The translations under genes were made by a program, and so were the position numbers. A stretch of DNA of 64,000 nucleotides from Amycolatopsis sp. FBCC-B4732 (lineage in GTDB: Bacteria > Actinomycetota > Actinomycetes > Mycobacteriales > Pseudonocardiaceae): contig NZ_CP095376.1 of the NCBI RefSeq assembly GCF_023008405.1, positions 7,606,501-7,670,500 on the forward strand, written 5' to 3'. Positions 18,305 to 26,303 of the stretch are shown here, in pieces (the stretch's first letter is position 1; each line of letters opens with the position of its first letter). The notes under the pieces were generated by a model. That model saw only the letters and a list, made by a program, of their open reading frames with translations, did not search any database and was not told where the DNA came from.

Positions 18305-19555
18305 TCAGGTGAGCGGGCGGAACCCGACGCGCTCGGCGTCCTCGGCGGTCCGGAACCACACCTCGGCGACCATCTTCGGGAACTGCGCCGACTCCTCGGT
18401 GCAGTACCGCAACGCCGTGACGCTCGCCTTCACCGAGAAGCTGTCGCCGGGCGCGCCGCCGCCGGGGCGGGGCATCGCCGAGCCCGGGCCGAACGGGCCG
18501 GGCGGAACCGAATCCCCCGCCGCCTGGCGCGCGGGCGGCGGTTCGGGTGCGGCGATGGCCGCCTGGTTGGGCTGGACCGACGGCTCGAACAGCGAGCCGC
18601 TGTGGCCGCCGGACAGGTCGGGTTCGCGCCGCTCGACCGTGCGCATCGACGGCTGGATCGGCTGGGGCGCGTCGAATCCGCCCCGGACCGTCGCCTCGCG
18701 CGGCTGCCGCTTCGGCAGCACCTGGGTCGACTCGGCCGGCGTCTCCGGCGGCACGTCCAGCTCGCCGCCGGTCACGTCCTCACCGGCGAAGGCGTACTGC
18801 GGGACCTCGGCTTCTTCGGGCTCGTCGTCCTCGATCGAACCGGCGTGCGCGCTGAGGTAGCGCGTGCGCTCCATCGGCTCCTCGAACGCCGAGCGCTCGG
18901 CGGGCGGCTCGTGGTCGAACCAGTCCGGCGCCGGCGCGTGCTGCTCCTCCGACGGCGACTGGAACAGCGAGCCCGCCGCCGGGGTGTCCGCGTCGAGCTG
19001 CTGCTCCAGGCGGGAAAGCGCCGGGGTGGCGGGTTCGGGCTCCTCGTCCGGGACCAGGTACTCCGTCGCGGCGGACCGGTACGGGTCCTCCTCCGGCTCC
19101 GGCTCGGGGACCGGCGTCAGGAACTGCGTCGCCGCGCTCCGGTACGGGTCGTCGTCGTCCGCGGGCTGCGGCTCCGGCTCGTAGGTCTCCTCGCGCTCGG
19201 GCTCCGGCGGCGTCCGCGACGGCACCTGCGAGTCGAGCTCGGCGAAGTCCTGGTCGATGTCGTCGTGGACGTCGCCGCGGTGGATCGGCGGCGTCGAGAC
19301 CAGCGTGCCCGGGTAGGACGTCTCCTGGCGGGTCGGCTCCGGCTCGGGCCGCGGCTCCGGCCGCGAAAACACCTGGGTGCCGGCGGCGCCGGCGTTCGCG
19401 GGCGTGCGCGCGGCGTCGGCGTGGGCTTGGGCCAGCGCGCTCTCGAGCTTGCGGACGCTCTTGCGGAGCGGCAGCACGAGCACCAGCCAGGTGAGGAACA
19501 CCCCGACGAAGAACGCCGCCAGGCTCCACAGCCAAACCTGTCCGAAAATGGACAT
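18305..19555 (-). CDS. ArfC-like membrane protein with C-terminal sunset domain
   Basis: The 416-residue protein has an N-terminal helix (VWLWSLAAFFVGVFLTWLVLVLPL). A long acidic, Pro/Glu-rich, probably disordered region of about 320 residues follows, with repeated DPYRSAAT.(F/Y)L segments. A small C-terminal domain (FSVKASVTALRYCTEES...FPKMVAEVWFRTAEDAERVGF) matches my recollection of the sunset domain, found in ArfC channel-accessory proteins of mycobacteria. It is probably anchored in the membrane with the domain on either face. It lies 17 bases after the polyprenyl synthase start-side neighbour and in the same direction, so they may be co-transcribed. Function is inferred weakly. Confidence 0.55.
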   Translation of the reverse strand: MSIFGQVWLWSLAAFFVGVFLTWLVLVLPLRKSVRKLESALAQAHADAARTPANAGAAGTQVFSRPEPRPEPEPTRQETSYPGTLVSTPPIHRGDVHDDIDQDFAELDSQVPSRTPPEPEREETYEPEPQPADDDDPYRSAATQFLTPVPEPEPEEDPYRSAATEYLVPDEEPEPATPALSRLEQQLDADTPAAGSLFQSPSEEQHAPAPDWFDHEPPAERSAFEEPMERTRYLSAHAGSIEDDEPEEAEVPQYAFAGEDVTGGELDVPPETPAESTQVLPKRQPREATVRGGFDAPQPIQPSMRTVERREPDLSGGHSGSLFEPSVQPNQAAIAAPEPPPARQAAGDSVPPGPFGPGSAMPRPGGGAPGDSFSVKASVTALRYCTEESAQFPKMVAEVWFRTAEDAERVGFRPLT

Positions 19556-19572
19556 CTTTCTCTGCCCCTAGT

Positions 19573-20631
19573 TCAGTGCGTGCGCGCGACCAGGTAGTCG
19601 GCGACCGACTCGCAAGCGTCCCGGGCGGGTGACGCGGGCAACGCGGTGAGCTCGGCTCGCGCGCGCTGAGCGTAGTCGGAAAGGGTGACGCGTGCGCGTT
19701 CGAGTCCGCTACTCGCCCGCAGCAGCTCCAGCGCCTCCTGGACGAGCGCGTCGTCGCCGATCGGGCCGGACAGCAGCTCGACCAGCCGGGGGTCGGTCCC
19801 GGGGTCGGCCAGCGCGTACAGCATCGGCAGCGTCCGCACGCCTTCGCGCAGGTCGGTGCCCTGCGCCTTGCCCAGCTCGTCGGACGGCGACGCGATGTCG
19901 ATGATGTCGTCGGAGATCTGGAACGCGGTGCCGATGATGTCGCCGAACCGGCGCAGCGCCTCGATGTGCTCCTCGGCGGCGCCGGACATCATCCCGCCGA
20001 AGCGGCCGGACGTGGCGATCAGCGAGCCGGTCTTCTGCGCGATCACGGTGAGGTAGTGCGCGACGGCGTCGTCACCCGGTCCGGGGCCGACGGTCTCGCG
20101 CATCTGGCCGGTGACCAGCTCGCCGAAGGTCTCGGCGATGATCCGCGCGGCGTCCGTGCCCAGGTCGGCGACCAGGCGCGAGGCGTGCGCGAAGAGGAAG
20201 TCGCCGGTCAGGATGGCGATGGTGTTGTCCCAGCGGGCGTTGACGCTCTCGGCGCCGCGCCGCATGTCGGCCTCGTCCATGACGTCGTCGTGGTAGAGCG
20301 TGGCCAGGTGCACCAGCTCGACCGCGGCGGCGGCGATCACGACGTGGTCGTCCTGCTTGGGGCCGAACTGCGCGGACAGCAGGGTGAACAGCGGGCGGAA
20401 GCGTTTGCCCCCCGCCTCGACCAGGTGCAACGCGGCGTCGTGGACGGCCTGGACGTCGCTGCGGACGACCTCGCGCAGCAGCTTCTCGACGTCGGCCAGC
20501 CCGCCGGCGATCGCGCGCAGCAGGGCTTCGTCGTCGATCTGCAGGCCGACGGACGCGCGCAGGTCCTCGAGGGCGCCACCCGGCGCAGCGGGGAGGGATC
20601 CCGCCCCGGGGGCTGGGGAAGGCACAGACAC
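19573..20631 (-). CDS. Long-chain polyprenyl diphosphate synthase
   Basis: The 352-residue trans-prenyltransferase has GGKRFRP at residues 74-80. The first Asp-rich motif DDVMD is at 115-119, and the second, DDIID, is at 241-245, both intact. It elongates allylic diphosphates with isopentenyl diphosphate. In this neighbourhood the product is probably the hepta- to nonaprenyl tail used by MenA for menaquinone. The GTG start is chosen for the GGAG six bases upstream; the longer open frame (37 more codons) lacks family similarity. It resembles what I recall of M. tuberculosis GrcC1, which also lies near menJ. The downstream ArfC-like gene follows closely. Confidence 0.9.
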   Translation of the reverse strand: MSVPSPAPGAGSLPAAPGGALEDLRASVGLQIDDEALLRAIAGGLADVEKLLREVVRSDVQAVHDAALHLVEAGGKRFRPLFTLLSAQFGPKQDDHVVIAAAAVELVHLATLYHDDVMDEADMRRGAESVNARWDNTIAILTGDFLFAHASRLVADLGTDAARIIAETFGELVTGQMRETVGPGPGDDAVAHYLTVIAQKTGSLIATSGRFGGMMSGAAEEHIEALRRFGDIIGTAFQISDDIIDIASPSDELGKAQGTDLREGVRTLPMLYALADPGTDPRLVELLSGPIGDDALVQEALELLRASSGLERARVTLSDYAQRARAELTALPASPARDACESVADYLVARTH

Positions 20632-20879
20632 GTCGGCTCCGCTTCTACTCGTGCACCGGTCGGGTTGTCCCTTGAGCGTAGTGGCTACCCCGCGCGGTCG
20701 TTTACCCGCTGTCCTGCGGAAACGGTGACGAACATGACACACCGGCGGGTCACCGGAGGGGGTGGTTCATGATCCACGAACGGGTGGTTGGCGATTTCGG
20801 GCGCAACGGACGTCGCCGGCGGGCGGATATTCACCCTTGAGGACCGGCGGCTCTCCCGGTCGGCAAGGAGGACAGCGAC

Positions 20880-21530
20880 ATGCGCACCACCACCACCGCT
20901 CTCGCCGGAACGCTGTTGTTGGTGGCCGGACTCGCGGCGACCGCGACCCCGGCCCTGGCCGGCCCGCAACCGGGCGTGGCCACCATCGGCTCCGCGGAGT
21001 TCACCAAAGCGGGCTCGACCATCACGGTCCCTACCCAGGGCAAGTGTTCGGTCGACGGCCCGACAACAGCAACGGCCCAGGTGGTCCAGAAAACGGGAAT
21101 CACCTTCGGCGGCGGCACATCGTCCTGTACGACAACGGTGACGGACCCGAACACGGACGCGACGTCGACGACCTCGACGGCGACGGGCAAGAACTTCGAA
21201 CTCTCGGCCCTGGTGAGCGCCGGGGGCCCGCGGGTCAAGCTGTCGACGTTCACGGTGAAGTGCACGGCCACCCAGACGCAGACGAACGCGAACTGGTCGT
21301 TCGGCGGAATGTCGGGAATCGCGAACCCGCCGAGCCCGGTACCGGTGGGATACGTGTCGCCGATCAAGAAGTCGAACGGGACGGTGCTGGCGAACGCGGT
21401 GTTCAACATCCAGAACCTGCCGGGCGACGGAAGCATCGGGTTGACGATGTTGCGCATCGATTTCCTGCCGGCTTCGGGAATCAGCGGACAGGTCGTGCTG
21501 GGTCACACTTCTTGTTCTCCGACGCCTTGA
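20880..21530 (+). CDS. Secreted protein, choice-of-anchor-P-like, unknown function
   Basis: The 216-residue protein has a clear Sec signal peptide (TTALAGTLLLVAGLAATATPALA, cleavage near residue 27). The mature part is Ser/Thr/Gly-rich with beta-type composition and four cysteines (KCSVDG, SSCTTT, VKCTAT, HTSCSP). No catalytic motif is visible. The overall look matches short secreted actinomycete proteins that annotation pipelines call choice-of-anchor P family; that name is a guess. The start is well supported by AAGGAGG nine bases upstream. It is an isolated gene, divergent from the polyprenyl synthase, and ends in a strong terminator. Confidence 0.7.
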   Translation: MRTTTTALAGTLLLVAGLAATATPALAGPQPGVATIGSAEFTKAGSTITVPTQGKCSVDGPTTATAQVVQKTGITFGGGTSSCTTTVTDPNTDATSTTSTATGKNFELSALVSAGGPRVKLSTFTVKCTATQTQTNANWSFGGMSGIANPPSPVPVGYVSPIKKSNGTVLANAVFNIQNLPGDGSIGLTMLRIDFLPASGISGQVVLGHTSCSPTP

Positions 21531-21536
21531 GGTTTG

Positions 21537-21570
21537 ACGGGGGCCGTTCGCGGCCCCCGTTTCTCTTTCG
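21537..21570 (+). terminator. Rho-independent terminator with UUCG loop
   Basis: A perfect 10-base stem (acgggggccg / cggcccccgt) closed by ttcg is followed by a T-rich run (tttctcttt). It starts six bases after the secreted-protein stop. Confidence 0.9.
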
Positions 21571-21659
21571 ATTCGGCGCGGGGGAACCCTGGTAGGGTGC
21601 GGTGCGTCGGATACGCAGAGTGCTCGGGGTGGAGCACGCTGTTGGCTAGGGGAGAGCTG

Positions 21660-21695
21660 ATGACGACGGTATTTTCGGTGGTGGGGTGTGTCTGA
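21660..21695 (+). CDS. Possible 11-residue upstream leader peptide
   Basis: An ATG nine bases after a GGGGAGAG stretch opens an 11-codon frame (MTTVFSVVGCV) whose TGA lies inside the start of the next gene. The ribosome site is better than that of the downstream GTG, so translation of the cassette may be coupled to this leader. It could also be chance. Confidence 0.3.
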   Translation: MTTVFSVVGCV

Positions 21696-22101
21696 GCCAC
21701 CGGTTTACTCGCCGGGTGGGGATAGGTCGCTGCCGGGGCCTGATGGTGTGCCACGGGCTGGGTCTTATGGACCGGTTGACGGGGGCGGGGCGGGGTTCTC
21801 GTACGACGAGGCGACGCTGCGGGAGCTGGTTCGGGAGTGGAACGAGCTGGCGAACGAGTTCGCCAGCGATTTGAATGCTGCGCGCCTGATCGCGATCACA
21901 GACGGGCCGGGCCTCGAGTACGCGAGCGAGGGCAACGCCGAGCTGATCCGTCAGTCGGGGTCGGCGCTCACAACCACGCTTGAGGAACGCGAGGCCTACT
22001 GCCGGGCCATGGCCGGGAAGTTCCAGGCGGCGCTGGGCAAGTACGCGACCGCCGAAGACACCCATTCGACAAGCATCAAGGGGACCGGAGGCAGCCTGTG
22101 A
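21688..22101 (+). CDS. Small ESX-associated helical protein (WXG100-like), first gene of cassette
   Basis: The 137-residue protein has a Gly/Pro-rich N-terminal 35 residues and then two predicted long helices (DEATLRELVREWNELANEFASDLNAARL and TTTLEEREAYCRAMAGKFQAALGKYATAEDTH). They are separated by a short ITDGPGLEYASEG turn. This helix-turn-helix size and the gene company suggest an ESX/WXG100-superfamily member, but a canonical WxG turn is missing. There is no signal peptide. The GTG start is weakly supported and overlaps the possible leader peptide. The end overlaps the lipoprotein gene as GTGA. Confidence 0.5.
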   Translation: MSEPPVYSPGGDRSLPGPDGVPRAGSYGPVDGGGAGFSYDEATLRELVREWNELANEFASDLNAARLIAITDGPGLEYASEGNAELIRQSGSALTTTLEEREAYCRAMAGKFQAALGKYATAEDTHSTSIKGTGGSL

Positions 22102-22724
22102 ACCGTTCCTTGTTGCTCGGGTCGGCAGCAATGATGCTGCTCGTTGCCGCTTGCACCACGACCCGGAATGGGACGGCTACGCCGTCGCCGACCGAGTCGC
22201 CTGCGTCTCCGTCCACGGAGGGGAGTTCGCGATTGCCTGGTGACGGCGTGCCGGGAGTGGCGGCCCCGCTCGATACCGGGCAATTTCAGCGGGAGCCCTG
22301 CACGACCCTCACCGACTCCCAGATCACTCAGCTTCTCGGCCCTGCCACCGTGCCGAAACCGGAGGACATCGGCGAGGTCGGAGTCGGCTGCTCGTGGCAC
22401 CCGACATCGGTCACCCAAGCGACCGTATCGGTCATCTACGCCACCAAAAACCGCAGGGGCCTGACTGCCATCTACGAACAAAAAGGAACAACCTTCCCTT
22501 TGTTCATTCCCATGGAAGCGATCGAGGGTTATCCCACCGTCGCGTACGGGCAGGCTGACCTGCGGACCAGCAGCGGCAAATGTGCGATCGCCATGGGCAC
22601 CAGCAACGAAGACATCGTCGACGTATCGATCGCGCTGTCTGAAGGCAACATCGGGAAGAAAGATCCTTGTGCCGCCGCTCATGAGGTTGCGGCGACCGTC
22701 TTGAACAATCTCCGGGCGAGGTGA
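22098..22724 (+). CDS. DUF3558-type lipoprotein
   Basis: The 208-residue lipoprotein has a signal peptide MNRSLLLGSAAMMLLVAAC with lipobox VAAC (Cys19). A Thr/Ser/Pro linker follows, then a DUF3558-like domain (EPCTTLTDSQITQLLG..., GVGCSWHPTS..., GKCAIAMGTSNEDIVDV, DPCAAAHEVAATVLNNL) with the usual paired cysteines. These proteins are attached to the outer face of the membrane and are often next to ESX-related genes in actinomycetes; their role is unknown. The GTG start overlaps the upstream stop (GTGA), and four bases separate its stop from the next ATG. Confidence 0.8.
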   Translation: MNRSLLLGSAAMMLLVAACTTTRNGTATPSPTESPASPSTEGSSRLPGDGVPGVAAPLDTGQFQREPCTTLTDSQITQLLGPATVPKPEDIGEVGVGCSWHPTSVTQATVSVIYATKNRRGLTAIYEQKGTTFPLFIPMEAIEGYPTVAYGQADLRTSSGKCAIAMGTSNEDIVDVSIALSEGNIGKKDPCAAAHEVAATVLNNLRAR

Positions 22725-22728
22725 ATCG

Positions 22729-24000
22729 ATGGTTACCGAAGGACCGCTTACCGCCGCTCAGATCTACGAGCAGATCACCGGCGGGAAAGGCATTCAGTCG
22801 CTGGGAACGGCACATGACAGTGCGAGCCAGCTGACCAATCGGATGGTTGAGCGGGCTCAGCGGATCAGCGCCCTTCGCGCCAAGACCATGTCCGGCTGGC
22901 AAGGTAACGCCGGCGACGCCGCCGCCGATGCGACGCTTCCGCTTGTTCGGGCTGCTGCCGACGATGCTGTTCACCTCAAGACCGCCCAGAGCGCTGTCGG
23001 TGCTCAGATGGACTCCTTCGGCACAGCCAAGAACTCCGTCAAACCCGTTGCTCCTAAGCCACCGGAGCTCGGGGCTGATGACGTCATCAACGCGCTGAAC
23101 GGGCAAGGCTGGGATTCCTACAACACCAAAGTCACCAAGTGGCAGGCCGATAGTCAGGCCAACATCGACGCCTTCAGCGCCTACCACTCCGCCAGCACCA
23201 GCAATGGTGGGCAGATGCCCGCTCAATACGCGCAGCTTGAGGACTCCGGTGCGCCCGTCTCCATGGATGACGGGACGAAGGCCAAGACCTCTGGACCCAC
23301 CGACACCGGTGAATGGGCGCGGAAGCCCGCCGTTCCCGTGCAGCAGGACCGGCGAAGCGAGCAGGACAAAAGCCAGGGGCAAGTTGGGGGTCGGACGCAG
23401 AACCAGCTCCAGAACCACGTTCAGCAACCTGCGAAGCAACCCGGAAAGCAACCCGGGCTCGAGGGCGACACGCACGCCGGCCGCCCGGGGAGTGGGGGGC
23501 AGACTCACGCCGATCGCTTTGTTCCCAAGCCTGTCGTGCCGCCCGCTGCACAAGGGGGTTATGAGTTCGGGCCTACTGGCCAGCCTGTCAGCAACCTTGG
23601 TGGGAACACTGGCTTTGGACCCGGCACCGGAGGGTACGTCGGCGGGTATGGCACCGGCACGGGCGGAGGCGGGTACAGTACCGGCGCTGGAGGCGGTACC
23701 AGCCAGCCCGGGACGCGCAACCCCAGTCAGCCAGGCGTACGTGCACCCGGGGTCGGGACCGGCTCACGGCTTCCCGGCGAACGCATCCCCGGTGGCGTCC
23801 CAGCCCGTGGCGCAGCCGGTGCGCGAGGCGCCAACGGCATGCCCATGGGAACACTCCTGGGCGGCCGCGGAGGCAAAGAAGAAGATCGCGAAAAGAAGAA
23901 AGCTCCCTACCTGCAGAACCCCGACCCGGACGAAACCTTCGGTGGCTTCACCGAAAAGCCCATGCCCCCGGTGATCGGCGAAAACCGGGCCCAGAAGTAA
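22729..24000 (+). CDS. PPE/WXG-like putative ESX substrate with Gly/Pro-rich tail
   Basis: The 423-residue protein opens with a helical domain of about 170 residues (TAAQIYEQITGGKG..., MSGWQGNAGDAAADATLPLV, VHLKTAQSAVGAQMDSFG) in which GWQGNAG sits where WXG/PPE proteins have their turn. A Gln/Lys/Pro-rich linker follows, then a Gly/Tyr/Thr-rich low-complexity stretch (GGYVGGYGTGTGGGGYSTG). It ends with a charged tail (EEDREKKKAPYLQNPDPDETFGGF). There is no signal peptide. EspG downstream is a dedicated chaperone for PPE-type proteins, which makes this the likely cargo. The start is supported by GAGGTGA upstream; the stop overlaps the espG ATG by one base. Confidence 0.6.
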   Translation: MVTEGPLTAAQIYEQITGGKGIQSLGTAHDSASQLTNRMVERAQRISALRAKTMSGWQGNAGDAAADATLPLVRAAADDAVHLKTAQSAVGAQMDSFGTAKNSVKPVAPKPPELGADDVINALNGQGWDSYNTKVTKWQADSQANIDAFSAYHSASTSNGGQMPAQYAQLEDSGAPVSMDDGTKAKTSGPTDTGEWARKPAVPVQQDRRSEQDKSQGQVGGRTQNQLQNHVQQPAKQPGKQPGLEGDTHAGRPGSGGQTHADRFVPKPVVPPAAQGGYEFGPTGQPVSNLGGNTGFGPGTGGYVGGYGTGTGGGGYSTGAGGGTSQPGTRNPSQPGVRAPGVGTGSRLPGERIPGGVPARGAAGARGANGMPMGTLLGGRGGKEEDREKKKAPYLQNPDPDETFGGFTEKPMPPVIGENRAQK

Positions 24001-24680
24001 TGCTCAAAGCCGAACTCCAGCTCACCACCCTCCTCACCGCCATGCGCAACGTCGGCTGCGGCGACCCGCACCCCGTCTTCGCCGGCGGCCTGCGCTACAT
24101 CCCGCCGTCAGCGAAAGACCGCGTAAACCGCGAAGCGTTCGAAGAACTCAGCGAATACGGCTTCACCCAAGGCGACGGCTTCACCCCCGAGTTCGAGGAC
24201 GTCCTCCACCTCATCGACCAGCCCACGACGAAAATCCACGCCTACGCCCGCGACGCGAAAGAACAGATCGGCATCCTCTCCGCGCAAACAGGCAGGACCG
24301 CGATCACCGTCGTCTGCCGGGGGAACCTGGTCGAACTCGAGGGCGTCTCCCCCGACACCCACCCGGCCGACGCGCTGGTGGCCAAGCTGCCGCTCGGCCG
24401 CGCCGCCAAGATCAAGCCGTTCACCGTGGCGCTGGCGGACTTCCATGGAGAGCAAAAAGTCAGTGACGTCTTCGACGACGCACCCACGCGCAGCCGTCAA
24501 GCCCAGGAGCTCGACGCCATCCTCAACGAGCCCTACTCGGGGATCGGGCAGCTCCACACCGAAGGCAAGACCCTCAGCTACCTCGATTTGGAAGCCGGAC
24601 GCGTCGGCATCGCGCGAACCGACGACTACATCAGCGTCGTACCCGGCGAACCGAAGCAGCTCAGCGACAAACTGAAATAG
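24000..24680 (+). CDS. espG: ESX secretion-associated protein EspG-like chaperone
   Basis: The 226-residue cytoplasmic protein fits the EspG family: an N-terminal beta-alpha segment (LQLTTLLTAMRNVGCGDPHPVFAGGLRYIPP), a central region (ERIGI-like KEQIGILSAQTGRTAITVVCRGNLVEL) and a C-terminal DYISVVPG stretch. EspG proteins bind the helical tip of PE/PPE-type substrates and deliver them to the ESX secretion machine. Translation is coupled to the upstream putative substrate by a TAATG overlap. No ESX core genes (EccB, EccC, EccD, MycP) are in the window, so the apparatus must be elsewhere. Confidence 0.8.
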   Translation: MLKAELQLTTLLTAMRNVGCGDPHPVFAGGLRYIPPSAKDRVNREAFEELSEYGFTQGDGFTPEFEDVLHLIDQPTTKIHAYARDAKEQIGILSAQTGRTAITVVCRGNLVELEGVSPDTHPADALVAKLPLGRAAKIKPFTVALADFHGEQKVSDVFDDAPTRSRQAQELDAILNEPYSGIGQLHTEGKTLSYLDLEAGRVGIARTDDYISVVPGEPKQLSDKLK

Positions 24681-24684
24681 AAAA

Positions 24685-24720
24685 GGCCGCCACCCTCCAA
24701 GAAAACAGAGGGTGGCGGCC
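24685..24720. terminator. Convergent terminator between espG and nuoN
   Basis: A perfect 13-base stem (ggccgccaccctc / gagggtggcggcc) has a 10-base loop. Reading leftward it is followed by TTTTC, so it is best as the end of the nuo operon; it lies five bases from the espG stop and 12 from the nuoN stop. Confidence 0.85.
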
Positions 24721-24731
24721 GAAAAACAACC

Positions 24732-26300
24732 TCAGAGTGCGAAGCCGCCCGAACCGGCCCAGCCCAGTGCGAACGCCGGGACCAGGCCCAGCACCAGCGT
24801 CACCGCCGTGCCGAGGAAGATCGCCGTTCCCGTGCCGAAGCCCGGGACCGTTACCGACGGGCCGTCGGCCGCCGGCTCCGAGAAGTACATCAGGACGATC
24901 ACCCGCAGGTAGAAGAACGCCGCCACCGCGCTGAACACCAGGGCCACGACCACCAGCGGGGCCATTCCGTCCGACAACGCCGCCGAGAACACCACGAACT
25001 TGCCGACGAAACCGGACGTCAACGGGATACCGGCCAGCGCCAGCAGCAAGAACGTGAACACCGCCGCCAGCAACGGAGACCGCTTCGCCAGCCCGGCCCA
25101 CGCCGAGAGGTGCGTTGCCTCGCCCGACGCGTCGCGGACCAGGCTGATCACGCCGAACGCCGCCAGCGTCGTGAAGCCGTACGCCAGCAGGTAGAACAGC
25201 GTGCTGGACAACCCGTCCTTCGTCATCGAGATCGCGCCGATGAGCAGGAAGCCCGCGTGGGCGATCGACGAGTACGCGATCATGCGCTTGACGTCGGTCT
25301 GGGTGAGGCCGAGGACCGCGCCGATCACCATCGAAATGATGGCCACGCCCCACAGGACTCCGCGCCACTCCCACGACGTCGACGAGAACGCCACCGACAG
25401 GACCCGCAGGATCCCGCCGAAGGCCGCGACCTTCGTGCACGCCGCCATGAACGCCGTCACCGGCGTCGGGGCTCCTTGGTACACGTCCGGGGTCCACGTG
25501 TGGAACGGGCCGACCGAGCCCTTGAACAGCAGGCCGACCACCAGGAGGCCGAGGCCCGCGAACAGGAGCGTGTCCGACCGGTCCGAACCGGCCGCCGCGG
25601 CGGCGATGTCGCCCAGCTTCACCGAGTTCGCGTAGCCGTACAGCAGCGCCAGCCCGTACAGGAAGAACGCGGAGGAGAACGCGCCCAGCAGGAAGTACTT
25701 GACCGCCGACTCCTGCGAGAGCAGGCGACGCCGACGCGCCAGGCCGCACATCAGGTACAGCGGCAGGGACAGCACTTCCAGTGCGATGAACATCGTCAGC
25801 AGGTCGTTCGCCGCGCAGAACGCCATCATGCCGCCGAGGGCGAACAGCGTCAGGGGGAACACCTCGGTCTGCATGACCGTCGCCGTCTGGGCGCGGTCCT
25901 GGACCGTGCCCGGGCGGATGCCGGCCTGCGCGACCAGCGCGCCGCCCGGCTCGACCACGCGGTCCGAAATCAGCAGCACCGCGCCGAGGGCCAGCGCCAG
26001 GAGCGTGCCCCAGAGGAACAGCGCCGGGCGGTCGATCGAGATCGCGCGGCTGAACGTCGTGACGCCGGCCGCCGGGGCGGAGCCGGTCGCGTACACGACC
26101 AGTGCGACGCCGGCGCCGACGATCGCCAGCAGGCTCAGGATGACCTGGGAGCGGAACCGCGAGCCCTTCGGGAAGAACGCCTCGACCAGCACGCTCAGGC
26201 ACGCCGCGCCGAACACGATCAGCACGGGCAGCACGGCCGGGTAGTCGACCGACGGCACCTGCACCGGCTCCGGTGCCTGCGTCAGGAGGATGTCGAGCAC
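24732..26300 (-). CDS. nuoN: NADH-quinone oxidoreductase subunit N
   Basis: The 522-residue polytopic antiporter-like subunit of complex I forms part of the proton-pumping membrane arm. Hydrophobic helices run throughout. Conserved membrane motifs are GPFHTWTPDVYQGAPTPVTAFMAACTKVAAF with the key lysine, and MIAYSSIAHAGFLLIGA. It is the last gene of the leftward nuo operon, three bases after nuoM, with the terminator just beyond. Start ATG (MLDILLTQAPEP) is usual in actinomycetes. Confidence 0.95.
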   Translation of the reverse strand: MLDILLTQAPEPVQVPSVDYPAVLPVLIVFGAACLSVLVEAFFPKGSRFRSQVILSLLAIVGAGVALVVYATGSAPAAGVTTFSRAISIDRPALFLWGTLLALALGAVLLISDRVVEPGGALVAQAGIRPGTVQDRAQTATVMQTEVFPLTLFALGGMMAFCAANDLLTMFIALEVLSLPLYLMCGLARRRRLLSQESAVKYFLLGAFSSAFFLYGLALLYGYANSVKLGDIAAAAAGSDRSDTLLFAGLGLLVVGLLFKGSVGPFHTWTPDVYQGAPTPVTAFMAACTKVAAFGGILRVLSVAFSSTSWEWRGVLWGVAIISMVIGAVLGLTQTDVKRMIAYSSIAHAGFLLIGAISMTKDGLSSTLFYLLAYGFTTLAAFGVISLVRDASGEATHLSAWAGLAKRSPLLAAVFTFLLLALAGIPLTSGFVGKFVVFSAALSDGMAPLVVVALVFSAVAAFFYLRVIVLMYFSEPAADGPSVTVPGFGTGTAIFLGTAVTLVLGLVPAFALGWAGSGGFAL

Positions 26301-26303
26301 GGT

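Noticed and set aside
20769..20840. Possible 23-codon peptide upstream of the secreted protein gene
   Set aside because: A GGAGG-like site precedes it, but the product has no signal peptide or other feature and nothing links it to the neighbours.
20632..20879. Regulatory dyad in the divergent region between the prenyl synthase and the secreted protein gene
   Set aside because: Only short GC-rich inverted segments are present, at the level expected by chance.
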